From: Rouxiella silvae
GTDB lineage: Bacteria; Pseudomonadota; Gammaproteobacteria; Enterobacterales; Enterobacteriaceae
Length of the DNA stretch: 54,208 nt
Assembly (NCBI RefSeq): GCF_002093625.1
Contig: NZ_MRWD01000039.1
Span: forward strand, 1-54,208
Direction: 5' to 3'
The notes below the pieces were generated by a model. It searched no databases and was not told the origin of the DNA. It saw only the letters and a list, made by a program, of their open reading frames with translations. Shown in pieces: positions 35,217 through 47,048 of the stretch. Position numbers and translations under genes: made by a program. Within the stretch, counting starts at the first letter, position 1. Each line of letters opens with the position of its first letter.

Positions 35217-35258
35217 ACAAAAACCGGAAGCGCCGAGAGGGGCTTCCGGTTTTTTTTA
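35217..35258. terminator. Bidirectional terminator between avtA and ibpB
   Basis: AAAACCGGAAGC and GCTTCCGGTTTTTTTT form a strong stem with T tracts on both strands. It ends the convergent avtA (+) and ibpA-ibpB (-) transcripts. Confidence 0.92.
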
Positions 35259-35296
35259 TGGCTCATTATACCGGCTTGATTTTGCTTAGCAGCGCA

Positions 35297-35740
35297 TTAC
35301 ACCAGGTTACTTTCCAACGCCGCTTTTGCATCGACACCGTTACCGATGGCAATACGCTGCGGCTGAAGTGCCTGAGGCACGTTACGCACCAGACTTAAGT
35401 GCAGCAGCCCATTAACGAACTCGGCCGTCGAAACCTGCATGTGCTCTGCCAACGTGAAACTCAGCGTAAAGGCTTTACACACCAGCCCCTGATGTAAATA
35501 TTCTACTTTCTTTTCGTCGACGGCGGGCGTTCCGCTTATCGTTAACCTCGGCCCTTCAACCTCAATATTCAAATCACTTTGTTTGAATCCGGCGAGCGCG
35601 AGAGAGATGCGATAATGATTATCGTCTGATTTCTCAATATTATACGGTGGGAAACTGGGCTCTCCGCCTTGCAATGAACTGGCCAACTTATCAAATCCAA
35701 TCCATTGACGCAGAAGTGGGGAAAGATCGTGATTACGCAT
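35297..35740 (-). CDS. ibpB: Small heat-shock protein IbpB
   Basis: 147 residues. N-terminal arm [19 protein letters not shown], alpha-crystallin domain about residues 33-125 ([22 protein letters not shown], then SGTP), and a C-terminal anchoring motif of the I-x-I type (QRIAIG) that docks on neighbouring subunits. It works with IbpA in holding heat-denatured proteins for DnaK and ClpB. It lies 127 bases downstream of ibpA. Its leader has its own thermometer hairpin covering the ribosome binding site, so it is controlled both by ibpA transcription and by temperature-dependent translation. Confidence 0.95.
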   Translation of the reverse strand: MRNHDLSPLLRQWIGFDKLASSLQGGEPSFPPYNIEKSDDNHYRISLALAGFKQSDLNIEVEGPRLTISGTPAVDEKKVEYLHQGLVCKAFTLSFTLAEHMQVSTAEFVNGLLHLSLVRNVPQALQPQRIAIGNGVDAKAALESNLV

Positions 35741-35747
35741 ATATTAA

Positions 35748-35765
35748 CTCCTTCTATGAAGCGAG
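35748..35765 (-). promoter_or_regulatory. ROSE-type RNA thermometer hairpin of ibpB
   Basis: On the mRNA, CUC-(G)-CUUC pairs with GAAG-GAG, with one bulged G and a 3-base loop. This locks the GGAG ribosome binding site 7 bases before the ATG. The UCGCU core with a bulged G opposite the Shine-Dalgarno is the signature of ROSE elements. Confidence 0.8.
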
Positions 35766-35867
35766 ATGTTTACATTCTCTGTGCTACCTTGGCGACAATG
35801 CCGCGGCTTAGCCCCCTTACGGCGAGCTCAACAGAGTTTTGGGTTTAATTGAAAGCTTTTTAATAAA

Positions 35868-36278
35868 TCAAATAATATCAATGCGCCGAGGTTTTGATGA
35901 TTCAGGCACAATGCGTTGTAAATCAATATAAAGTAAACCGTTAGCCAGATTGGCCGATTTTATTTGAATGTGCTCAGCCAGTTGGAATTTACGTTCAAAA
36001 TTGCGCTCGGCAATACCCTGATATAAATAGGTACGCTCGGCCGGTGAGTTGACACGTGCACCCTTAACTAGCAGCAAATTATCCTGTGCCGTTATCTCTA
36101 ATTCAGACTCGGCGAAACCCGCAACCGCAATAGCAATGCGATAGTGATTTTCATCAACAAGTTCAACATTATACGGAGGATATCCGCCGCCCTGATTTTG
36201 CCCAGATTCAATCAAGTTGAATAATCTGTCAAAACCAATCGCCGAGCGATACAGTGGGGAGAGATCGAAATTGCGCAT
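35868..36278 (-). CDS. ibpA: Small heat-shock protein IbpA
   Basis: 136 residues (137 in E. coli). N-terminal [22 protein letters not shown], alpha-crystallin domain about residues 33-120 ([42 protein letters not shown]) and the C-terminal I-x-I-like RRIDII. Binds aggregating proteins during heat shock and, in E. coli, also represses its own and ibpB translation. It is preceded by a sigma-32 promoter and a ROSE thermometer. Order ibpA-ibpB with yidQ divergent is the conserved enterobacterial arrangement. Confidence 0.95.
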   Translation of the reverse strand: MRNFDLSPLYRSAIGFDRLFNLIESGQNQGGGYPPYNVELVDENHYRIAIAVAGFAESELEITAQDNLLLVKGARVNSPAERTYLYQGIAERNFERKFQLAEHIQIKSANLANGLLYIDLQRIVPESSKPRRIDII

Positions 36279-36286
36279 TAAAACTG

Positions 36287-36310
36287 CCTCCTAAAAATAG
36301 TGTAGCGAGG
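36287..36310 (-). promoter_or_regulatory. ROSE-type RNA thermometer hairpin of ibpA
   Basis: On the mRNA, CCUC-(G)-CUA (36310-36303) pairs with UAG-GAGG (36293-36287), again with a single bulged G, and masks the AGGAGG ribosome binding site 8 bases before the ATG. Further GC-rich stems upstream (near 36320-36345, GGTCC...GGACC type) fit the multi-hairpin ROSE layout. Confidence 0.82.
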
Positions 36311-36394
36311 GTGTAGACTGACCGTCCTTTAGGACCGGCCGATAACGCACAAATACCCTGACGGCGTATTCTTTTCCTGCGTCGTATGATAAAA

Positions 36395-36420
36395 ATGGCG
36401 ATGAAAAGTCACTTTTCAAG
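36395..36420 (-). promoter_or_regulatory. Sigma-32 heat-shock promoter of ibpA
   Basis: On the - strand, CTTGAA (36420-36415) and CGCCAT (36400-36395) are separated by 14 bases, matching the RpoH consensus CTTGAA, 13-15, CCCCAT with one mismatch. It would start a leader of about 110 bases containing the ROSE element. Confidence 0.75.
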
Positions 36421-36610
36421 TTGCCAGAAGAAAAAAATTAAAATGAATGCTGACAATATTGCGAGTTATAGCAAATTTTTCCCTGATTTCATTAAGATAT
36501 TTACCCCAGGTTAACGATAGTTTATTAAATAGGGACTACAATTTTAAACGCACTTTCTGAACCTGTTCTTGTAGGTTTTTTACGAAACATCCTCAGTCCG
36601 ACAGTTAGAG

Positions 36611-36967
36611 ATGAGTTTAAAGATGAAGAGATTTTTATTATTGCCTGTCGCGACAGGATGCGTTTTTATGGCAAGCGGTTGTTCAAGCGTGATGAGCCAT
36701 ACGGGGGAGTATCAAGGGTATTATCCGGGTGCAAAAGCCGACGTGAGAATGATTAAAAGTGATGAAACCAGCTGGGCCATGACGCCGCTGCTGATCCTCG
36801 ACTTGCCGTTCAGTGCGGCACTCGACACCCTGATGCTGCCATACGACTATTATAATCGCGACAAAAAGGGCACGCTCGACAAAATTAAAGCAAGCGAAGA
36901 GCATAACCTGGCGCTCAGCCACGGCGTTGATATCAATCACGTTCCGCCGATGACTGCCGCAAACTAA
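36611..36967 (+). CDS. yidQ: YceK/YidQ-family lipoprotein (DUF1375)
   Basis: 118 residues from ATG 36611; ATG 36623 would shorten it by four residues and suits the signal peptide equally well. The lipobox (MASG-C24) is followed by SSVMSHTGEYQGYYPGAKAD, the family signature, and LDLPFSAALDTLMLPYD. This is a small outer-membrane lipoprotein of unknown function. As in E. coli it is divergent from ibpA. The 332-base gap between them holds the ibpA heat-shock promoter and thermometer and presumably the yidQ promoter. It ends 23 bases from the convergent yidR without a visible terminator. Confidence 0.88.
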   Translation: MSLKMKRFLLLPVATGCVFMASGCSSVMSHTGEYQGYYPGAKADVRMIKSDETSWAMTPLLILDLPFSAALDTLMLPYDYYNRDKKGTLDKIKASEEHNLALSHGVDINHVPPMTAAN

Positions 36968-36989
36968 CGTTTTTTGCTGCCTTAAAATC

Positions 36990-38267
36990 TTAAATAGATG
37001 TGATAAATATCTGATTAAATCCTGATATTTCACGCATGTAAGCCACGCGGTTGCCATCGGGTGAAAACACCACAGCATCGGCAATAGGCGGCACGTCGGT
37101 ACGCGCGGTTAAACGCCGCATTTCGCCGCTGGACGCGTCCAGCAGCATCACCGAGTTGTCGCATACCAGCGCCAGTTTTCCTCCCTGGGGATGCCAGCTA
37201 AATGCCGACTGGATATCCGACGAAGCCTGGCTTATTTGCTGTGGCTCGCCGCCTTCGGGAGAGATAAGCCACAGCTGCACCACACCCTCGGTATCCCTCA
37301 TCAAGAAGGCAATCTGGCTTCCGTCCGCGGAGGCTCGCAACCAGTGGCGTGGCTGCAGCGCAATGCCCGGATAAGGCCTGTCGCCGGTGAAAGTTAATCG
37401 CCGTTGCACAACATTGGCAGGCGGCGCTGGCAAACGGGTCGAAGTACCCTGCAATGGCGCTTCCCCGGCCTGAGTATAGGCGGCATCGTCCTGCGGCAAA
37501 TCCACCACAAACACTTCTGGCAGCTTTTTACCCTGCGCCGACAACGTATCGCCGATAAATGCCAACGCCCAACGTTGACGGTGACCATCAGTTCTTAGGT
37601 AACCCTGCTGACCAATCCAACCCTCTTCATAAGCACGATTTATCTGGTCACTGCCTGGCTGCGGTGTTGGTGTCGTTTGACTGACCAAAACACAATAATG
37701 GCTGCCGTCATACTCCCTTGGGTGGCTTTTCGCCACGGCAACGGGACGGTTAGCCAGCGCGATGCCAACATTGCGAAGATCTTCCGCAACGTTCAATTGG
37801 TGCATAACGTGATCGTTATAGGTAAAACTGAGGCGGGTGCCATCGGGGCTAAAAACGTGAACGTGAGATCCTCCGCGTAGCGCACCCGGGGTGTAAGGCT
37901 CGGTAATATCACACGCATCGAGAGTGGCGGGCATTGGTGAGTTTGCCGCATCAATAATGACACCGCGGCGATGATGGAAATCGTATTTCCAGTTTTCATC
38001 TGGGTTTTCCGGCCCGTGAATGAAAACATAACGTGGCGGAACTTCGGCACTAACGGTTACCACGCCAACGTGCGCCCCCTCGGTTGCGCGATAAAGCGTT
38101 TCGATCTCACCGCTGCTAACATTGATGCGCTCAATGGTTAATCCACTGAACTCACTGCCTTTGGGACGAACGTCGTAGGCTATCCACTGGCTGTCTGCCG
38201 TCCAGACGTTGATATTGGTCAGTTGATGACCACGCGCATCGAAAGTTAACTGCTTTTCACCCGCCAC
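36990..38267 (-). CDS. yidR: DUF3748 beta-propeller-like protein YidR
   Basis: 425 residues (415 in E. coli). Repeated WD/TolB-like blades are visible: DARGHQLTNINVWTADSQWIAYD, VHVFSPDGTRLSFTYNDH, WLRASADGSQIAFLMRD, FSWHPQGGKLALVCD and VFSPDGNRVAYMREI. This indicates a six- or seven-bladed propeller resembling the C-terminal domain of TolB. No signal peptide is evident in the N-terminal MAGEKQLTFD. Function is unknown. It is followed within 11 bases of yidA's end on the same strand, so yidA-yidR form an operon. Confidence 0.85.
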   Translation of the reverse strand: MAGEKQLTFDARGHQLTNINVWTADSQWIAYDVRPKGSEFSGLTIERINVSSGEIETLYRATEGAHVGVVTVSAEVPPRYVFIHGPENPDENWKYDFHHRRGVIIDAANSPMPATLDACDITEPYTPGALRGGSHVHVFSPDGTRLSFTYNDHVMHQLNVAEDLRNVGIALANRPVAVAKSHPREYDGSHYCVLVSQTTPTPQPGSDQINRAYEEGWIGQQGYLRTDGHRQRWALAFIGDTLSAQGKKLPEVFVVDLPQDDAAYTQAGEAPLQGTSTRLPAPPANVVQRRLTFTGDRPYPGIALQPRHWLRASADGSQIAFLMRDTEGVVQLWLISPEGGEPQQISQASSDIQSAFSWHPQGGKLALVCDNSVMLLDASSGEMRRLTARTDVPPIADAVVFSPDGNRVAYMREISGFNQIFITSI

Positions 38268-38277
38268 GTTTTTTTCC

Positions 38278-39093
38278 TTAGTCGTTCAGAACAAATTTTT
38301 CGACCGCATAAGCCACGCCGTCTTCAGTGTTGCTTTTGGTCACAAACTGACTGACCGCTTTAACGCTGTCCAGCGCATTATCCATCGCAACACCCAGTCC
38401 GGCATATTCCAACATCGCGATGTCATTTTCCTGATCACCCAAGGTCATAATATTTTCGCGTGGAATGCCCAGCTTTTCGGCGAGTTTTTGCACGCCCGTG
38501 CCTTTATTCACTGTTTTATCGAGAATTTCCAGGAAGTAAGGCGAGCTTTTCATGATGGTATAGCGCTCTTTGGCTTCATGAGGTATCTGGCTGATGGCAA
38601 CGTCCAGGAGTTCAGGATTATCGATCATCATCACTTTCGGGAATCGTAGAGCAGGATCCATCTGTTCCACGCTGCGATAGCGCAGAGGAATACCGGTGGT
38701 AAAAGATTCATGTACGGAATAGGGGCTGATGTCTTTATTCGCGGTGTAAAGCTCACTGTGCGACAGCGCGTGGAAGCCAACGCCCAATTTACGCGCCAAA
38801 CCTTCAAAATAAAGGTAATCTGCGAAATTAAGCGTTGTTTCGGCGAAAATACTGCCATCTTTCGCATTGTGAATTAGCGCGCCGTTGTTGGAAATGCAGT
38901 AAAATCCCTCTTTTTGCAGATCCAGCTCTTCGAGATAACGCTTGATGCCGATTAAAGGACGGCCGGTCGCCAAAACGACATGCACCCCTTTTTTAATCGC
39001 CGCGGTCAGTGCCTGTTTCACGGCAGGCGTGATTTCATGCTGCGGATTGAGCAACGTGCCATCCATATCTATTGCGATTAATTCAATTGCCAT
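38278..39093 (-). CDS. yidA: HAD-family sugar phosphatase YidA
   Basis: 271 residues (270 in E. coli). The ATG at 39093 gives MAIELIAIDMDGTLL and has GAGGAC in front; an in-frame ATG 11 codons earlier is not conserved. HAD motifs: I DMDGTL (residues 9-14, nucleophile and acid Asp), II ATGR, III Lys in NKGTG, IV GDQENDIAML. The C2 cap (about 85-190) is the Cof-type. E. coli YidA dephosphorylates sugar phosphates such as erythrose 4-phosphate and alpha-glucose 1-phosphate. In E. coli yidA follows gyrB directly; here the toxin-like gene is inserted between them. Confidence 0.92.
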   Translation of the reverse strand: MAIELIAIDMDGTLLNPQHEITPAVKQALTAAIKKGVHVVLATGRPLIGIKRYLEELDLQKEGFYCISNNGALIHNAKDGSIFAETTLNFADYLYFEGLARKLGVGFHALSHSELYTANKDISPYSVHESFTTGIPLRYRSVEQMDPALRFPKVMMIDNPELLDVAISQIPHEAKERYTIMKSSPYFLEILDKTVNKGTGVQKLAEKLGIPRENIMTLGDQENDIAMLEYAGLGVAMDNALDSVKAVSQFVTKSNTEDGVAYAVEKFVLND

Positions 39094-39225
39094 AGCGTCC
39101 TCAGAGTTAATGTCGTTTTTTTCCATGCTAACGCGTTTCTGCTGCGTAAAGCGAGGCAGAAAAAGGGAAAAAGGCGAATCGCTGCCTGCCTGTAAAATTC
39201 GACCAACGTGGATAAATCTTTTCTC

Positions 39226-42225
39226 TCAGAATTCTGAGTGCTTCATGTTTAACGCTTCGGCCGTAAAAATATTTCTTACTTTGAGCGAGTGATCGTAAGA
39301 CACCTCATTTAACTTTATAAAAAATATGGGCTTATCGATTCGGGTCGGATTGCTAAATTTTACTGGGGTGATAGCGTCTATCTGGAAAAAGCTTTTGCGA
39401 TTAAAGAGATACTCGCCTTCCATACGAAATTGTGTCGTTACACCATTAACGAAGGGCTTGCTGCTTTTGCCATTAATTTTAAAAACCACTATAGCAGCAC
39501 CAGGCATATCTCTCCATTTCCTTACGAACATAAAGCCTTGATTCAGCGCTATATTTGCAAGCTTCCCGGAGCAGGAGGCTGACATAAATGCGGGGTAATT
39601 GCTGACAATATCACCAGGAGAAAACTTTAACATGGTGGCTTCAGGCGCATCGACGACTCGAATAAGCTGCTGACTGTTTGCCATTATAGGCAGGGCATCA
39701 ATTGCTTCACTTAAATCGTTGGCGACTCTCCGCATTTCATCACTGGGTTTACCACTAAAAAGTGCTTGGTTAAGTTTAAAATTATTGTCACTATTTCCCT
39801 GTGCCCAATTTACTAGAGGGGAGTCTTTATAGCGTCTCTGCCCTTTCACATAAGTCCATCCTCGTAAAGCTTCCTTATACTTATTCGGTAACAGACTGAA
39901 TACTCGCAAATAATTAAGACGGTATAATACTGAAGGTTTCGTTCCTTTCCATTTAACAGGATTGAGAATAACTTGAGTAATAAACTTTTCCCACTCAGGC
40001 GAATCGAATTTTTTGTCAAAATAAAGAGTGAAGGTATCACAGGCTCCACCAATGGACCGACGGCAACGTGTTTGCCCGAGTAATTTATTAGAGCGAGATC
40101 TTTTCAGTATGACTTTACGCAGTGGATTTTTTAATAGGCGATTCAGCATTCGCATCAAATCCAAGGGCGGTATAATAAAACAGGCGACCTCTTTTGCTGT
40201 TAATTTCGCCATTTTTGAGAGAGTAGGTTTTATAGCGTTAAAAATAGCCTGGCGTAACAAGGCCCCCGCCAATCCATGCAAACGCGCGGTTCTCATCGCA
40301 CTAAGTGCCACTTTTATCCCGCTACTGCCCAGTTTGTATAACGGGATACCCAACATTATGAGTGTTAATCCCAGATCAATTATATCGCCTAACAAATCTG
40401 AAAAGGTTGGAGAATAGTGTGGGTCGTTAACCGAGCGCTGTATAACATCGAAAAAGGGAACCAGTGAGAGCACTTTTTCCGCAATCGTCTTATTCAGGTT
40501 ATCTTCCCTAAAGGCGACAACAATGGCGATAAGCGCGTCATGTTGGAGTGTTATAAATGCATCATTGAGGGTAGGCGCCTTCATATCAACATTAATACTT
40601 TGGCTATATTTCTTAATGACCCACTGATTATCAGGGATCGATTTCTCCGTTCTAAGCCAAAGCAGATTATTCAACGCCTGAACATCAAGCATAGAACCTA
40701 AAAAAGTTTCATCGTTGCGCAAACTTTGTATCGACGCAATGTGTTGTTCAGATACTAGCTCACTAACATCAGCGGCCATAAATAACGGTTCCCAACTGCT
40801 GGCGGCGTAGATTTTCCCTGAATCACCCCGTAAAAAGTATATGTGTTTACCGCCAACGAACGTCCTCCAGTCTACCGGCTCTTTGGGGATTGTTTTGTAA
40901 TATCCTATTCTTAACGAGAAAAGTGGGTGATAGACGCGCTCTAAATCCAGCTGGCTTATGCCCTGCATAGCCATTATCTGTTTAACGGTATTCGCGGCGT
41001 CGTCAGATGCGCTATCTCTCAGATATACGTTAAACTGCTCATAATATTTTTTAAGATCACCGATTCCACTGCGCGTTGAAAATGGCTCTGGCGTTTTACG
41101 TTGTAGAGGACGAAACTGCATTTTATAAAACTTTAAGATGGACTCAGCATTAAAAATGCGCTGACGGGTGGCGTGAGCCGCTAAAAACTGATGCTCAAAG
41201 TCTTCTTGCGAAGGGTCCAGGCCCCACTCGATGATGCGCGCCTGAATGTAATAGAGTGAAGACTCATAGCGAATAAACTTTGTGGCGAGTGACGACGTAT
41301 AATATTCCGATTTACCATCTAACAATTGATTTACATGGGAAAATAAACTCTCATCTTTCAATGATTCATATTCACTCTTGCTGTATGCAATCCTGCCTGC
41401 CATCAGTCGATTACTGGCCAGTGAAAGGTAGCTGCTAAGCGGATTCTCTTTCAGATAGCGAATAATCTGATGCATCGGCTCAATCCAATGCTTGGTCTTT
41501 TCTAGCTGCTGTTTAAAGTTCAGGATCGGCGTTGTGTTAACCGGGGGCGTCGTCATATTAGAAATTGGTTGCCAATATTGCTCATCTCCTTCATTTTTTT
41601 TGTTTTTTACGTCCCTATCCAGCTGCTGTATTTTTGTTCTCTTTCGCTCGACGTTTTTGCAATAAATTCTTTGGGTCTTAACAGCGTTGTTTTTTTCGTG
41701 CCGAATTTGCGTGTGATTATTATTTTTTACGTCCGAACAAACGTTCTTACCTCGAGAATTCGAAGCGCGAGATAAGTAACCTTGAACGTTAAAATCCGAA
41801 AGAGTAACGGGCTGGATGTTCTGCGTAGCGTTCGGCGAAGACCGTATTTTTTTGTCGCGCTGCTTAATAGAATGTTGTTTTTGTAAAACATGGGGCGATG
41901 CTTGTGGTGAAAATGCAGACTGAACGGGGCGACTTAACGATTTATTATCTGCGAAAGATTTAACTTCGATAGAAGCAATTTTTGAATCCGCCTTTGCCCT
42001 GGAAACCGTAGCCAGCGCGCTAATCCCTACGGCAGCCGCCAAAAATAGACCTTTGGGCTGCCTGTCAGGCCTGCTTTTTAAGCTCGATAGCTGATGCGAA
42101 ACATTTTTGCTCCCTTCCAAATAAATTCTCTCTGACTTTCCGGCTTGAGTATAAAAATCTCGGCCTTTTATTTCACTCTTCGTATAGCTGGTCGGTATAT
42201 GCTGAACACTCTTAATTCCTGGCAT
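39226..42225 (-). CDS. Candidate multidomain toxin with C-terminal ADP-ribosyltransferase domain
   Basis: 999 residues from ATG 42225; a TTG 13 codons upstream is an alternative start, and GAGGG lies 12 bases before the ATG. Layout: residues 1-58 hydrophilic leader, 59-75 hydrophobic (ending SRAKA), about 80-240 basic low-complexity, about 245-605 helical, 611-647 hydrophobic (possible pore or translocation segment). R720-C-R722-R723|S724 resembles a furin site, with Cys721 and Cys729 nearby. The C-terminal domain (about 818-990) shows an R-S-ExE signature: R856 (LIRVVDAP), S882-A-S884 (AFMSASCSG) and E936-G-E938 (FRMEGEYLF). Family knowledge: such domains modify host proteins using NAD. It is more AT-rich than its neighbours, and neither immunity gene nor secretion system is adjacent. 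The exact toxin family is not recognised. Confidence 0.72.
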   Translation of the reverse strand: MPGIKSVQHIPTSYTKSEIKGRDFYTQAGKSERIYLEGSKNVSHQLSSLKSRPDRQPKGLFLAAAVGISALATVSRAKADSKIASIEVKSFADNKSLSRPVQSAFSPQASPHVLQKQHSIKQRDKKIRSSPNATQNIQPVTLSDFNVQGYLSRASNSRGKNVCSDVKNNNHTQIRHEKNNAVKTQRIYCKNVERKRTKIQQLDRDVKNKKNEGDEQYWQPISNMTTPPVNTTPILNFKQQLEKTKHWIEPMHQIIRYLKENPLSSYLSLASNRLMAGRIAYSKSEYESLKDESLFSHVNQLLDGKSEYYTSSLATKFIRYESSLYYIQARIIEWGLDPSQEDFEHQFLAAHATRQRIFNAESILKFYKMQFRPLQRKTPEPFSTRSGIGDLKKYYEQFNVYLRDSASDDAANTVKQIMAMQGISQLDLERVYHPLFSLRIGYYKTIPKEPVDWRTFVGGKHIYFLRGDSGKIYAASSWEPLFMAADVSELVSEQHIASIQSLRNDETFLGSMLDVQALNNLLWLRTEKSIPDNQWVIKKYSQSINVDMKAPTLNDAFITLQHDALIAIVVAFREDNLNKTIAEKVLSLVPFFDVIQRSVNDPHYSPTFSDLLGDIIDLGLTLIMLGIPLYKLGSSGIKVALSAMRTARLHGLAGALLRQAIFNAIKPTLSKMAKLTAKEVACFIIPPLDLMRMLNRLLKNPLRKVILKRSRSNKLLGQTRCRRSIGGACDTFTLYFDKKFDSPEWEKFITQVILNPVKWKGTKPSVLYRLNYLRVFSLLPNKYKEALRGWTYVKGQRRYKDSPLVNWAQGNSDNNFKLNQALFSGKPSDEMRRVANDLSEAIDALPIMANSQQLIRVVDAPEATMLKFSPGDIVSNYPAFMSASCSGKLANIALNQGFMFVRKWRDMPGAAIVVFKINGKSSKPFVNGVTTQFRMEGEYLFNRKSFFQIDAITPVKFSNPTRIDKPIFFIKLNEVSYDHSLKVRNIFTAEALNMKHSEF

Positions 42226-42321
42226 GTTAGTACATTTCCCTCTGTATTTAACATAATACGCCAATCGACCTTTGCCGACCGCAGACAGCTAAAGTTCCTT
42301 TAATAACTTGAAATTTAGGCG

Positions 42322-42357
42322 AAAAAAAACCCGAAGCAGTTTCCCGCTTCGGGTTTA
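42322..42357 (-). terminator. Terminator of gyrB
   Basis: On the - strand, AAACCCGAAGC and GCTTCGGGTTT pair around GGGAAACT, followed by eight T residues. It ends the dnaA-dnaN-recF-gyrB transcript and separates it from the toxin-like gene downstream. Confidence 0.93.
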
Positions 42358-42383
42358 GAGAGAGTATCAGCAGAGTAGCGAAA

Positions 42384-45906
<3,523 letters not shown>

Positions 45907-45943
45907 CTATATATACAATTCCAGGGCGTCAGCGTCTTCGAAA

Positions 45944-47044
45944 TCACAAACGCATAGGCATGACGACGTAGGCCGCAGCCTGACTGGCGCCGTCTTCAAT
46001 CTGTACGCTCGACACCGAATCGGTCAGCAACAAACGGACTTCATCGCATTTCAGCGCATTAAGCACGTCGAGAACGTAGCTGACGTTGAAACCAATTTCC
46101 ATCTCGGTGCCGTCATAGGCAACGTCGAGAATTTCCTCGGCTTCTTCCTGCTCTGGGTTGTTGGCCGTGATTTTCAACTGATTCTGGCTGACATAAAGTC
46201 GCACACCGCGGAATTTCTCATTGGAGAGAATAGCCGCACGCGCAAACGCCTGTTTCAGCAAATCACAGCCTGCTTGCAGGGTTTTATCCGGATTTTTCGG
46301 CAATACACGGCGATAATCAGGGAAACGGCCATCAACCAGCTTGGAGGTAAAGATGAAATCACCCACGTGAGCACGGATGTTATTGCTGCCAATTTGCAGT
46401 TGCAGCGGGGTGTCACCACCGTCGAGCAAACGCACCAGCTCCATCACGCCTTTACGCGGAACAATCACCGAATGTGACGGCAAAGACTGGCCGACAGGCA
46501 TTGAACATACGGCCAGACGGTGGCCGTCGGTTGCGACAGTACGCAGCTCTTCACCTTCGGTTTCAAACAGCATGCCGTTGAGATAGTAGCGAACGTCCTG
46601 ATGCGCCATCGAAAACTGTGTGGCCTCAATCAAACGTTTCAGCGTAGCCTGGGGCAGGGTGAATTCGACCTCGCTCTGCCAGTCATCAAGATTTGGAAAA
46701 TCCGTCGCGGGCAGCGTAGACAGCGAGAAACGGCTACGCCCGGAGCGAACTAGCATGCGCTCGCCTTCCAGCGTGACGGTAATCTCTGCACCTTCCGGCA
46801 AACCACGGCAGATATCAAAGAATTTACGCGCAGGGACAGTCGTCGCACCGGCGTCATGAGGTTGAGACAGCGCCACTTTGGCGACCATCTCCATTTCAAG
46901 ATCTGTACCCGTCAGCAACAACGCGCCCTCTGTGACCTGCAACAACAGGTTACCGAGAATAGGCAGTGTAGGTCGTCCACCCAGTGGGCTACTGACCTGT
47001 TGCAGTGGTTTCAGCAAATGCTCACGTTCAACAATAAATTTCAT
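45944..47044 (-). CDS. dnaN: DNA polymerase III beta sliding clamp
   Basis: 366 residues, same as E. coli, with three repeats of the clamp fold (about 1-120, 125-245, 250-366) and the C-terminal VVMPMRL that lines the partner-binding pocket. It encircles DNA and tethers polymerase III and other clamp-binding proteins. It starts 4 bases after the dnaA stop. Confidence 0.98.
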   Translation of the reverse strand: MKFIVEREHLLKPLQQVSSPLGGRPTLPILGNLLLQVTEGALLLTGTDLEMEMVAKVALSQPHDAGATTVPARKFFDICRGLPEGAEITVTLEGERMLVRSGRSRFSLSTLPATDFPNLDDWQSEVEFTLPQATLKRLIEATQFSMAHQDVRYYLNGMLFETEGEELRTVATDGHRLAVCSMPVGQSLPSHSVIVPRKGVMELVRLLDGGDTPLQLQIGSNNIRAHVGDFIFTSKLVDGRFPDYRRVLPKNPDKTLQAGCDLLKQAFARAAILSNEKFRGVRLYVSQNQLKITANNPEQEEAEEILDVAYDGTEMEIGFNVSYVLDVLNALKCDEVRLLLTDSVSSVQIEDGASQAAAYVVMPMRL

Positions 47045-47048
47045 AGCG

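Noticed and set aside
39226-42225. Toxin-antitoxin or contact-dependent inhibition cassette
   Set aside because: No immunity gene, no Rhs, two-partner or type VI delivery marker next to the large gene; it is better viewed as a stand-alone candidate toxin.
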